64,000 nucleotides of DNA. Source: Methylobacter tundripaludum SV96 (GTDB lineage Bacteria; Pseudomonadota; Gammaproteobacteria; Methylococcales; Methylomonadaceae). The stretch is from positions 806,001 to 870,000 of the forward strand of contig NZ_JH109152.1 in assembly GCF_000190755.2 (NCBI RefSeq). The letters run 5' to 3'. Below the pieces are notes generated by a model. The model had not been told where the DNA came from. It made no database searches and worked only from the letters and a program-made list of their open reading frames with translations. Each line of letters begins with the position of its first letter. The first letter of the stretch is position 1. Below are positions 30,611 through 38,944 of the stretch, in pieces. The translations under genes and the position numbers were made by a program.

Positions 30611-30871
30611 ATGACCACCATTACTTTCGATACGCACAGTTTTGTGAAAAAGCTCAAAGCGGTAGGCTTTACCGAAGAGCAGGCCGAAGTATTCGCCAGT
30701 GAACAAGCGCGCCTGATTGAAGACAAACTAGCAACCAAAAATGATTTGATCGAACTGGAAAACAATTTACGTCGGGACATGCGTGAACTGGAATATAGGA
30801 TTATCATCAAGTTGGGTGGTTTGATGGCGGTATCTATTGCAGTTGTCGCTACGTTGGTTAAATTGCTTTAA
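30611..30871 (+). CDS. DUF1640 (CCDC90-like) coiled-coil membrane protein
   Basis: An 86-residue protein starting MTTITFDTHSFVKKLKAVGF, then an amphipathic region (TEEQAEVFASEQARLIEDKL), a coiled coil (residues 40-65, LIELENNLRRDMRELEYRI) and one C-terminal transmembrane helix (GGLMAVSIAVVATLVKLL). This is the architecture of short DUF1640 proteins, relatives of the mitochondrial MCUR1/CCDC90 family; the bacterial role is unknown. A good AGGAGAGA ribosome site is present. It stands alone after a repeat element. Confidence 0.8.
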   Translation: MTTITFDTHSFVKKLKAVGFTEEQAEVFASEQARLIEDKLATKNDLIELENNLRRDMRELEYRIIIKLGGLMAVSIAVVATLVKLL

Positions 30872-31075
30872 GTTTGTAACTCGAACGATGCGCTTCGTAC
30901 CTCGGCAACTGCTCCTGCGTTGCTCTACCTCCTGCATCCATGCAGTCGTCAGCACATCCTACGGTACTTAGTAGTTATCATATATCAGACCTGTATCCTA
31001 CAGCCGGAGAATGTTGCCGATTAACAGTAAATTTACGCTTTACAACATTGATTATGTGTAAATGGAATTCTTAGA

Positions 31076-31588
31076 ATGAAAGATAAAATTACAAAAACAT
31101 TCAGCTCATCTGGCTTTCCGTACTTAATAGGTGTGGTGGGATTTTCATCTAGCCTAGTCACAATGTTTATAAACATAAACGACCAGCTATCAATCAAATG
31201 GCTGATATTCAGCCTAGTAATTTCAACAACGGTCATACTAATCTTACTAAAGGTTATTTATGATTTGTCACAAGAGACAAAACCATCACTACCTTTTGAG
31301 CATCCAATTAAGTATTACCCAGAAGATCAAATTTTTATTATCAAGAAGAACGATAATTTTATAAACAGTATTGTGGTTGGTTGTTATGCGCAACAGGACG
31401 AACGTGACAGATTAGCTTATCTTGGTGTTGTGCATCATGTTCAAGACACAGTTATTCAAATAAAAATACGATTCGATTTTGGAATTGTTGAAAAAATGTT
31501 ATTTACAAGCGAGCAACTAAAAAACATCACTGTGCGCCCTGTCGTACCAATGACAGCATTAGAGCAGTTCAGTAACTTGGAGAATTAA
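31076..31588 (+). CDS. Unrecognised two-helix membrane protein with cytoplasmic domain (cassette gene 1)
   Basis: I do not recognise this 170-residue protein. Two hydrophobic helices (about residues 14-32 and 41-62) form an N-terminal membrane hairpin. They are followed by a hydrophilic domain of about 105 residues with mostly beta-type sequence (YPEDQIFIIKKNDN, VVGCYAQQDERDRLAYLGVV, TVIQIKIRFDFG). Codon use is clearly more AT-rich than in argA or ilvD around it, suggesting acquisition. The next gene starts one base after the stop codon, so the pair is one operon. Confidence 0.7.
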   Translation: MKDKITKTFSSSGFPYLIGVVGFSSSLVTMFININDQLSIKWLIFSLVISTTVILILLKVIYDLSQETKPSLPFEHPIKYYPEDQIFIIKKNDNFINSIVVGCYAQQDERDRLAYLGVVHHVQDTVIQIKIRFDFGIVEKMLFTSEQLKNITVRPVVPMTALEQFSNLEN

Positions 31589-31589
31589 A

Positions 31590-31988
31590 ATGAGTGTTCG
31601 ATACGTTGGAAAAGTTAGCCAGGTTAGGGACGAATTTACGGTAGTTATAAATATGGGTTCAGAAAAGGGGGTTGTGGAAGGTGACAAATTTTTAATTATT
31701 GGTCTTGGTGAAGAAATCGTTGATCCCGATACTCAGGAAGCACTTGAACAACTTGAAATTGTTCGAGGGAAAGCATCCGTTATTAATGTACAAAATAAAA
31801 TTTCAACTCTTAAATCTTATGAATATGAAAAATCATCAGATGTAAAAGAAATAACGAAGGTTACTGGTGGATATGGCATGAGTGGGATACTAGGTCAAAA
31901 TACAGTAACTGAATCTATCAAACCTGGTACATCATACCTCAAGGAGCTAGAGGGTGTTCAGGTTGGCGACTGTGTAATTAAGCTCTAG
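31590..31988 (+). CDS. Small beta-rich protein resembling FlgT C-terminal-like domains (cassette gene 2)
   Basis: A 132-residue soluble protein. The segment VVINMGSEKGVVEGDKFLII, then a DPDTQEALEQLEIVRGKASV stretch, resembles the small domain found at the C-terminus of flagellar FlgT and in secreted CsgG-associated proteins (GS..GV..GD.F.I...E). The similarity is recalled by pattern and not tested. There is no signal peptide or membrane segment. It is AT-rich like its upstream partner and has a GGAGAA ribosome site inside that gene's end. No flagellar gene is nearby. Function unknown. Confidence 0.6.
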   Translation: MSVRYVGKVSQVRDEFTVVINMGSEKGVVEGDKFLIIGLGEEIVDPDTQEALEQLEIVRGKASVINVQNKISTLKSYEYEKSSDVKEITKVTGGYGMSGILGQNTVTESIKPGTSYLKELEGVQVGDCVIKL

Positions 31989-32054
31989 CATGATAACGCG
32001 GTAAGAACCGTAGGGGTTTAGTAAGGAAACTCACCACACACTAATAAAATAATC

Positions 32055-33371
32055 ATGGAACCACAAAAATCTTTCGTCAGCTGGTTTAGAGACTCATCCC
32101 CTTACATTCACGCCCACCGTAACAAAACCTTTGTTATTTTCTTTGGTGGCGAGGCGGTGCTGGCTGATGATTTCGATCACCATGTTCACGATTTTGCCTT
32201 ACTCAACAGCCTGGGCATACGCCTGGTTTTGGTCCACGGCATACGTCCGCAGATCGACCAGCGACTTGCCAAACTGGACGTTCCCGCCCGCTTTCATAAC
32301 AACTTGCGCATTACCGACGATGTAGCTTTGCAATGCGTTAAGGAAGCTGCCGGATTGGTTCGCGTGGAAATTGAAGCCTTGTTATCGATGGGGCTGGCTA
32401 ACTCGCCTATGGCGGGGGCCAAGATCAAGGTGGCCTCAGGTAATTTTGTTGTCGCCAAACCGATAGGCGTGATTGACGGTATTGATTACTGTCATACCGG
32501 CGAAGTTCGTCGTATCGACAGCGCGGCCATTCATCAGCAGCTTGACCAGGACAATGTGGTGTTAATCTCGCCGGTTGGCTATTCGCCGAGCGGCGAAGTC
32601 TTCAATCTGTCGGCCGAGCAAGTCGCCACGGCGGTTTCGATTGCGTTGAAAGCCGAAAAACTGGTTTTGTTAACAGAACAAAGCTGCTGCAATCCCGATA
32701 ACGGCGAACAAATTCAGCAAATGACCACCGCTGAAGCCGACACATTCTTACAACAACATCCGGGCATATCCACCAGCATCAGCTTGCCGCTCAAAGCGGC
32801 GATGCAAAGCTGTCAATCCGGCATCGACCGTGTGCATTTGATTGATAGAACCATCGACGGCGCGTTATTGCTGGAATTATTCAGCCGTGACGGCATCGGC
32901 ACGCTGATCAGCTCCACGGCGTTTGAAGAATTGCGCCCGGCGACACTGAACGACATTGGCGGCATTCTGGAGTTGATCAAGCCGCTGGAGCAGCAAGGCA
33001 AGCTGGCCAAGCGCTCCCGAGAAAAAATTGAAATGGAAATTGCCGACTATATTGTTATCGAGCGCGACGGCCTGATCATCGGCTGCACCGCGTTGCACCC
33101 CGATGTGCAAAACCGGTTCGGCGCGATTGCCTGCCTTGCCGTACATCCCGATTATCAGGGATCGGCCAGAGGCAATCGCATGCTTGAATATGTTTATCGC
33201 AGGGCAGGGGAACTCAGGCTTAAAAAATTATTCGTGTTGTCTACGCAAACCATGCACTGGTTTATTGAACGGGGATTTTTATCGTCGAATATTACCGATC
33301 TTCCCGATCAGCTCAAGGCGCTGTATAACCCGCAAAGAAACTCCAAAGTTCTCTGTAAAGACATTTCATAA
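32055..33371 (+). CDS. argA: N-acetylglutamate synthase
   Basis: A 438-residue classic ArgA that commits glutamate to arginine synthesis. The N-terminal amino-acid-kinase-like domain (to about residue 285; FVIFFGGEAVLAD, LVLVHGIRPQID) usually carries the arginine feedback site. The C-terminal GNAT domain shows ACLAVHPDYQGSARGNRMLE for acetyl-CoA binding. Length matches E. coli (443). It follows the AT-rich two-gene cassette and precedes cpdA by 9 bases; with argD and argF nearby it forms a loose arginine cluster. Confidence 0.95.
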   Translation: MEPQKSFVSWFRDSSPYIHAHRNKTFVIFFGGEAVLADDFDHHVHDFALLNSLGIRLVLVHGIRPQIDQRLAKLDVPARFHNNLRITDDVALQCVKEAAGLVRVEIEALLSMGLANSPMAGAKIKVASGNFVVAKPIGVIDGIDYCHTGEVRRIDSAAIHQQLDQDNVVLISPVGYSPSGEVFNLSAEQVATAVSIALKAEKLVLLTEQSCCNPDNGEQIQQMTTAEADTFLQQHPGISTSISLPLKAAMQSCQSGIDRVHLIDRTIDGALLLELFSRDGIGTLISSTAFEELRPATLNDIGGILELIKPLEQQGKLAKRSREKIEMEIADYIVIERDGLIIGCTALHPDVQNRFGAIACLAVHPDYQGSARGNRMLEYVYRRAGELRLKKLFVLSTQTMHWFIERGFLSSNITDLPDQLKALYNPQRNSKVLCKDIS

Positions 33372-33380
33372 CAACTTCCC

Positions 33381-34184
33381 ATGACGAATAACACCGCCTG
33401 TATATCAATCCTGCAACTATCCGATTTGCATATTCTGGCGGCTCCGGAAGATAAAATGATGGGGATTAATACCGAGCATTATTTCAATGCCTGCCTTGAA
33501 CAGGCTTTTACTGAAAAACATCATTTCGATTTGATTATGCTGACCGGCGACTTGGCTCAGAATCCTTGTCCTGCCAGCTACCGGCGCATCTTAACCAGCC
33601 TTGAAGCTCATGAAACGCCATGCATCTGCCTGCCCGGCAATCATGACGATTATGAACTCATGCAACAGGTATTTAATACCGACAGGATTAACTGCCGCAA
33701 ACAGGTTAAGCTGGGTAGTTGGCAGCTGATTAGCCTGAACAGCCAAATACTTGGAGAACCCGGCGGCCGTGTGTCAAAAGAGGAATTGGACTTTCTTGAA
33801 AACTGTTTAACTGAGAACCCGGATCGTCACGCGCTTATCGCAGTCCATCATCATTTTCTGGAAACTAAAAGTCCGTGGATGGATACCATGATCATAGAAA
33901 ACAGTCAGGAATTATTGGCAGTAGTAGACCAATACCCTCAAGTAAAAGTCATAACCACCGGTCATATCCACCAAGTCATGGATATAAAAATAGCGACCTT
34001 TCGGGTATTGGGCGCACCTTCTACCTGCTTTCAATTTGCACCCGAAACCCCTGAATTCAGTGTCAGCGATACGGCTCCGGGTTATCGATTAATAGAGCTG
34101 TATGCAGATGGCCGGGTCGAATCCGAAGTTATCCGCTTGCCGGAGCCATTGACTGAGTTGCAAGCGAATAAGCATGGATATTGA
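33381..34184 (+). CDS. cpdA: 3',5'-cyclic-AMP phosphodiesterase CpdA (class III metallophosphoesterase)
   Basis: A 267-residue calcineurin-type phosphoesterase. The metal-binding blocks are intact: QLSDLHI (residues 12-18), MLTGDLAQ, CLPGNHDD, VHHHF and TTGHIHQ. CpdA hydrolyses cAMP and so tunes Crp-type regulation; a Crp/Fnr-family regulator occurs elsewhere in the window but no link is shown. It begins 9 bases after argA. Related enzymes with other substrates share these motifs, so specificity is an inference from length and overall similarity. Confidence 0.85.
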   Translation: MTNNTACISILQLSDLHILAAPEDKMMGINTEHYFNACLEQAFTEKHHFDLIMLTGDLAQNPCPASYRRILTSLEAHETPCICLPGNHDDYELMQQVFNTDRINCRKQVKLGSWQLISLNSQILGEPGGRVSKEELDFLENCLTENPDRHALIAVHHHFLETKSPWMDTMIIENSQELLAVVDQYPQVKVITTGHIHQVMDIKIATFRVLGAPSTCFQFAPETPEFSVSDTAPGYRLIELYADGRVESEVIRLPEPLTELQANKHGY

Positions 34185-34191
34185 AAACAGC

Positions 34192-34518
34192 TTACAAATT
34201 AGTAATCTCCAGGATTTCCTGTCCGACGAGTAGACACTGATTCTCCATTTGAGCGTAAATAAAACGCATCCGATAAGTCCCTCTGTAGATGTGGCCATAG
34301 ACTTCCAGAACGTCGAACTTGCCTTTTCCGGCAGGATTTTTTATCGGTTTAAGCGCGGTAACATGCTCATCAATTTCGGTTCTGTCATCTAATCCAAAGT
34401 GAAAATCCAGTAGCTTTTTGGCTTGAATGGAGGCTTCTGTCGAACAATGATGCACAGGTTCGGCGGATGCAAATCCCGATGTAACAAGAAATAAGATCAG
34501 CGTGACATATTTAATCAT
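34192..34518 (-). CDS. Small secreted protein of unknown function
   Basis: 108 residues from ATG 34518, chosen because CCGGAGGGAAA lies directly upstream and the product then begins with a signal peptide (MIKYVTLILFLVTSGFASA). The mature part has a Cys near its start (VHHCSTEASIQAKKLLDFHF) and one near its end (ENQCLLVGQEILEI), possibly a disulfide, with a beta-rich middle (FDVLEVYGHIYRGTYRMRF). I do not recognise the family. It is convergent with cpdA, eight bases apart. Confidence 0.7.
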   Translation of the reverse strand: MIKYVTLILFLVTSGFASAEPVHHCSTEASIQAKKLLDFHFGLDDRTEIDEHVTALKPIKNPAGKGKFDVLEVYGHIYRGTYRMRFIYAQMENQCLLVGQEILEITNL

Positions 34519-34617
34519 TTTCCCTCCGGAAAAAAAGATTGGGCCGGGCATACAAGACTAGCAGCTGGAAACGCATTTTTATCATATTGCCGGCCTGAAG
34601 GCTGCGGCTGCAATGCG

Positions 34618-35220
34618 CTAACTTAATAACGCATAGTACTCTTTAAAAAGCTGGGCACGCTCAGCCAAGCCATTCGTTCCGCCATTAACTTTCTTGGTGA
34701 CGGCTGTTATCACGGCATCCGTTGAGCCACCGTCGCAGACAGTCCATATGTTATTGGAATCAAAGAAAAAACCGGCAGAAGTCAGCGGATAGTGGGTGGC
34801 CACTAAGTCAGGACTGGCAACGGTATCTTCATTGACAGCTTTACCAAAATTAGCGTAATTCGACTTACCCGTTAATTGAATATAACCACGCCCCCTGAAT
34901 GTGTAACCGTCGCCGCTTGCTTCATCGCCATTGCCCATTCTGTCGGCATAGACTCTAGCGCCAATTTTGGCTGGATTTCTCGCATAAGATTCGTTTAACG
35001 GCTCAGGAAAGTATTTGGGGAATGTTGCTTTCAAGCCATCGGCCGAATAATTCAAATTTTCATAAACCACCTTGAAGCCGTCACTCTCGTGAGCGCACTG
35101 CGCCAGGAAGTGGGCTAATCTTAACGCATTGGTTATAGCGGCTACAGAAGGTATCTGGGCAATAACTTCATCAGGAACATACCCTTTAAGGTTCTCTGGA
35201 TTAAAGCCTGTTGACGGCAC
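34618..35220 (-). CDS. GH19-family lysozyme/chitinase-like endolysin
   Basis: A 200-residue glycoside hydrolase 19 domain. GTG 35220 follows AGGAGTTTCCA at a good distance. The catalytic acid region HFLAQCAHESDGFK, the second acid region (GYTFRGRGYIQLTGKSNY) and the GFFFDSNNIW helix are all present. There is no signal peptide. Proteins of this form are usually phage endolysins or lytic enzymes of secretion systems that cut peptidoglycan. No holin or other phage gene is next to it, so it is either a remnant of a prophage or a domesticated gene. Confidence 0.85.
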   Translation of the reverse strand: MPSTGFNPENLKGYVPDEVIAQIPSVAAITNALRLAHFLAQCAHESDGFKVVYENLNYSADGLKATFPKYFPEPLNESYARNPAKIGARVYADRMGNGDEASGDGYTFRGRGYIQLTGKSNYANFGKAVNEDTVASPDLVATHYPLTSAGFFFDSNNIWTVCDGGSTDAVITAVTKKVNGGTNGLAERAQLFKEYYALLS

Positions 35221-35322
35221 TGGAAACTCCTAAAGTGTCTGGTTAGGGTGGCTGCTTTATTAGATCTTAACTGATGTCACGCACGGATGATATTTCTCCC
35301 GTTTGCCGCGCCGAGCACCGGA

Positions 35323-35530
35323 GCTTTTATCGAGAATAGCCCGTTAGGGGCGCGGCAGGGATGCCGCGCGTCAGCAGAGGGGCAGGAGCCCCTTCTGCTG
35401 ACCCTCGATAAAAGCGAGGAGCGCAGGAAGCAAGCGGTAACCGGGTCGCCTTTTCTTTGGTTACTTTCTTTTGGCGAAGCAAAAGAAAGTAACTCGCCTT
35501 CGGGTGCGACAACCCGATCCAATCAAGTGT
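35323..35530. repeat. Long nested-palindrome intergenic repeat
   Basis: The non-coding gap holds several perfect or near-perfect stems: GCTTTTATCGAG (35323-35334) with CTCGATAAAAGC (35404-35415); inside that, GCGCGGC/GCCGCGC and GTCAGCAGA/TCTGCTGAC stems. Beyond it, GTTACTTTCTTTTG (35460-35473) pairs with CAAAAGAAAGTAAC (35480-35493) around a six-base loop. Similar sequences, often mis-annotated as small proteins, occur in many proteobacteria. It may be a transposable palindrome or a structured RNA. Confidence 0.8.
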
Positions 35531-35585
35531 CGCGCTAGCGACTCCTTAATGTTAAAGCGGTCGAAATTCGACTAGCTGCGTAACA

Positions 35586-36350
35586 TCAGTTCTTAATCCC
35601 AATGCCTTTATGTAAAAGGTAAAGGCTAAATAAGGTCAGGGTAAGAATAAATCCGCCGGTAATGATAAAGGTCATCTGAATATCAACATCCGTCACACCT
35701 ATCAAGCCATAACGAAAGGCATTGATCATGTACAAAATGGGATTTCCCTTCGAGATGATCTGCCAAAAATCGGGCAGCATGTTTACCGAATAGAAAACGC
35801 CGCCCAGATAGCTTAACGGAGTCAGCACAAAGTTGGGGATAATCGAAATATCGTCGAAACTCTCCGCGAGTATCGCATTGATAAAGCCCGCCAAGGAAAA
35901 TACAGTGGCTGTCAGCGCGGCGATTGACAGGGTAATGGCGATATTGTTAACCGTAATATCGGTAAACAGTAAAGAGATTAAAGCCACAACAACGCCTACC
36001 AGTAAGCCGCGGATAATACCGCCGCTTACATAGCCGCCCAGAATGACCCAGTTGGGTATCGGGGCAACCAGCAACTCTTCAATATTGCGCTGGAATTTGG
36101 TCGAGTAAAACGAAGATACGACATTGGCGTAGGAATGACTGATAACCGACATTAAAATAATGCCGGGGACGATATAGTCCATGTAACTGGCGCCGCTGAT
36201 AGTGCCGATGCGGTCGCCAATCAACTTGCCGAAAATCAGGAAATACAGTGCTGTGGTGATAGCCGGAGGCAGCAGGGTTTGCGGCCAGATCCTGATAAAC
36301 CGGAGTATTTCCTTGGTAACGATGGTTCTAAAGGCAATAGAGTAATTCAT
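35586..36350 (-). CDS. yadH: ABC-2 type transporter permease
   Basis: A 254-residue polytopic permease with about six membrane segments and the ABC-2 family layout. Stretches such as RIWPQTLLPPAITTALYFLI, YANVVSSFYSTKFQRNIEEL and LTPLSYLGGVFYSVNMLP closely resemble E. coli YadH (256 residues). It overlaps the ATPase gene yadG by four bases (ATGA), so the two form one exporter. The substrate of YadGH is not established; related ABC-2 systems export lipids, polysaccharides or drugs. Confidence 0.9.
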   Translation of the reverse strand: MNYSIAFRTIVTKEILRFIRIWPQTLLPPAITTALYFLIFGKLIGDRIGTISGASYMDYIVPGIILMSVISHSYANVVSSFYSTKFQRNIEELLVAPIPNWVILGGYVSGGIIRGLLVGVVVALISLLFTDITVNNIAITLSIAALTATVFSLAGFINAILAESFDDISIIPNFVLTPLSYLGGVFYSVNMLPDFWQIISKGNPILYMINAFRYGLIGVTDVDIQMTFIITGGFILTLTLFSLYLLHKGIGIKN

Positions 36351-37291
36351 GATTTATCACCTGTCGCTTTTGAGCCGGTGGGGTTCGAGTCAATCAAATC
36401 CATAAATAACTGTTCCAGCCGGTTAGTCTTGTTTTTCAAACTGGTGACTTCGATATTCTGTGCGCTTAATTGGCTGAATAGCGTGTTAAGGCTGTGCTCT
36501 TTGGGTACGGCAACATTAAGCGTCTTGTCAGTCACGCGCTCAATTTGACAGCCTTCAATCACCGGTGCCGCAGCAATGGGGCGAGCCAGATCCAGCACGA
36601 AATGTTCGATATGCAGCCTCGCCAGCAAACTTGCCATATCTGAATTTTCGACAATTTTTCCGTGATTAATGATGGCGATGTTTCGGCACAGACTTTCCGC
36701 CTCTTCCAGATAGTGCGTGGTTAAAATGATAGTCGTGCCTTGCTGATTCACTTCCTGCATCATTTGCCACATGGAACGGCGTATTTCTATATCGACGCCT
36801 GCGGTCGGCTCATCAAGAATCAATAACTTGGGCGCATGCACCAAGGCGCGGGCGATCATGACCCGGCGTTTCATGCCGCCCGACAAACGTCTGGAAACGG
36901 TATCGCGCTTGTCCCATAAATCCATTTGCTTAAGGCAGTATTCGGTGCGTTGCAGCGCAAGTTTGCGCGGCGTACCGTAATAACCGGCCTGATTGAGCAA
37001 AATACTCTTGACGGTGTCGAACTGATTAAAATTGACTTCCTGCGGAACCAGGCCGATACAGCTTTTGGCTTTTGCCCGCTCACGTCTTAAGTCATGCCCG
37101 AAGATACTGACTGAGCCGCTGGATTCATTGACCAGTGAACTGATAATGCCTATAGCCGTTGACTTGCCGGCGCCATTCGGCCCCAGCAAAGCAAAAAAAT
37201 CACCGGCTTCAACATCGAGATCGATGCCTTTTAAGGCTTCAAAGCCATTATTATAGGTTTTTCTGAGATTACGCAGAGATAATGCATTCAT
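36347..37291 (-). CDS. yadG: ABC transporter ATP-binding protein
   Basis: A 314-residue ABC ATPase. Walker A GPNGAGKST, the signature LSGGMKRR, Walker B LLILDEPTAGVD and the H-loop TTHYLEEAE are intact. The C-terminal ~80 residues form the extra domain typical of ABC-2 exporters. It resembles E. coli YadG (308 residues). ATG 37291 is 143 bases from divergent ppx. It is coupled by a four-base overlap to the permease gene. Confidence 0.92.
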   Translation of the reverse strand: MNALSLRNLRKTYNNGFEALKGIDLDVEAGDFFALLGPNGAGKSTAIGIISSLVNESSGSVSIFGHDLRRERAKAKSCIGLVPQEVNFNQFDTVKSILLNQAGYYGTPRKLALQRTEYCLKQMDLWDKRDTVSRRLSGGMKRRVMIARALVHAPKLLILDEPTAGVDIEIRRSMWQMMQEVNQQGTTIILTTHYLEEAESLCRNIAIINHGKIVENSDMASLLARLHIEHFVLDLARPIAAAPVIEGCQIERVTDKTLNVAVPKEHSLNTLFSQLSAQNIEVTSLKNKTNRLEQLFMDLIDSNPTGSKATGDKS

Positions 37292-37434
37292 GCTGAAACT
37301 AACACTTAACGGAAGCCTTTAAATAAGTTAAATTACGTAAGCTGAATTACGCGCTACATCCAGATAGTTGGATGACTAAAACCGTGTGATTTTATCAGAT
37401 ATTAACGCGCTTCATAGACAAAACTGGATAACTC

Positions 37435-38934
37435 GTGCTGAAGAAACCTCCCGAAACCGTTGCCGCTGTAGACTTGGGGTCTAACAGCTTTCACATGATT
37501 GTGTGCAGTTTAGCTAATGGTAATTTACAAACTCTCGATCGTCTTAAAGAAATGGTAAGGCTTGCGTCCGGTCTGGACAAAAAGAATTACCTCGATAGCA
37601 ATACCCAGGAAAGGGCTTTAGAGTGCCTGGAACGGTTTGGTCAAAGAATCCGTAACTTTCCGCCGGAAAGCGTCCGCGTGGTCGGCACCAGCACCTTGCG
37701 CCAAGCTAAAAACTCCCAGCAGTTTTTGGACAAGGCCGAAAAAGCCTTAAATCATCCTATCCACATTATTTCCGGTATAGAAGAAGCCCGCTTGATCTAT
37801 CAGGGAGTCGCGCACAGTCTGGGCAGCAACGCTAACTTGCGTCTGGTTATGGACATAGGCGGCGGCAGCACCGAATACATCATAGGCTCCGGCGACACCC
37901 CCCGAGTAAAAGAAAGCACGCCCATGGGTTGCGTGTTGGTAAGTAACGCCTTTTTTAAAGACGGCAAGCTATCCAAAGATGCCTTTACTCAGGCAACCTT
38001 GTTTGCCGCGCAGCAGCTTGAGCCGATCCAAAAACAATTTCAGCGCAAGAACTGGGACGAAGCCATCGGCGCATCGGGCAGTTTAAAGGCCATCGATAAA
38101 GTCCTTGAAGCCAAAAACTGGAGCAATAACGGCATAACAATGGAAGGTCTGGAACATCTGGTTGCCCATCTCACTCAGTGCAACCATGTCAACGAGCTTA
38201 ATTTGCCCGAACTCGATCCTGAACGCCTCCCGGTATTTCCAGGCGGTGTCGCCATCGTCTACGCCACTTTCAAAAGCTTGGGCATCGAGCAAATGACCGT
38301 TTCCGATGGCGCGCTGAGGGAAGGGCTCATTCAGGATTTGCTGGGGCGACTCTATGATCATGATATTCGCTCGGCAACCGTGCAGGCCTTGGCCGATCGT
38401 TACCATATCGATAAAGAACACGCCGCTCGCGTTAAACAGACGATCGGCTATATCCTGGAGCAATTGGGCGAAGATTTTTGCGGGCCTAACCACGAAGACG
38501 TTGTGCAGTTTTTAAACTGGGCGGCAGACCTGCATGAGATCGGTCAGGACATCGCCCACAGTCAGTATCATAAACACAGCGCTTATATCATCGAGAATGG
38601 CGACTTTGCCGGTTTTTCCAGGCAGGATCAGATTTTATTATCAACCGTTGTAAAGTCTCATCGACGTAAATTTCCCCGCTCCCTTTTCAATGAATTACCC
38701 TCTCCCTGGAATATTGACGCGCCCACTCTAACCCTTATTTTGCGGCTGTCGGTATTGTTGCACCGCAATCGCCAAGAACATGACAAACCCGATTTCAAAA
38801 TATCGCTAACAAAATCCAAAATCCGCCTGCAGTTTCCAGACGATTGGTTGGCTCAGGCGCCGCTGACCCATGCCGATTTAATTCAGGAAGCCGATTATTT
38901 AAAATCGGCAGGATTCAAATTGGAATTTTCTTAA
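37435..38934 (+). CDS. ppx: Exopolyphosphatase (Ppx/GppA family)
   Basis: A 499-residue enzyme that removes terminal phosphates from inorganic polyphosphate. It starts at GTG 37435 after GGATAA. The N-terminal actin-like ATPase motifs are VAAVDLGSNSFHMIV (residues 9-23) and VMDIGGGSTEYIIG; the C-terminal HD-type domain begins near residue 310 and includes AADLHEIGQDI. GppA (pppGpp hydrolase) is a close paralogue; length (Ppx 513, GppA 494 in E. coli) does not separate them, so Ppx is the preferred but not certain name. Confidence 0.88.
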   Translation: MLKKPPETVAAVDLGSNSFHMIVCSLANGNLQTLDRLKEMVRLASGLDKKNYLDSNTQERALECLERFGQRIRNFPPESVRVVGTSTLRQAKNSQQFLDKAEKALNHPIHIISGIEEARLIYQGVAHSLGSNANLRLVMDIGGGSTEYIIGSGDTPRVKESTPMGCVLVSNAFFKDGKLSKDAFTQATLFAAQQLEPIQKQFQRKNWDEAIGASGSLKAIDKVLEAKNWSNNGITMEGLEHLVAHLTQCNHVNELNLPELDPERLPVFPGGVAIVYATFKSLGIEQMTVSDGALREGLIQDLLGRLYDHDIRSATVQALADRYHIDKEHAARVKQTIGYILEQLGEDFCGPNHEDVVQFLNWAADLHEIGQDIAHSQYHKHSAYIIENGDFAGFSRQDQILLSTVVKSHRRKFPRSLFNELPSPWNIDAPTLTLILRLSVLLHRNRQEHDKPDFKISLTKSKIRLQFPDDWLAQAPLTHADLIQEADYLKSAGFKLEFS

Positions 38935-38944
38935 TAGTCGGCTC

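Noticed and set aside
35277-35538. Open frames on both strands across the palindromic repeat (for example ESNQRKGDPVTACFLRS)
   Set aside because: They arise from the nested palindromes, exist on both strands and lack a sensible start or family.
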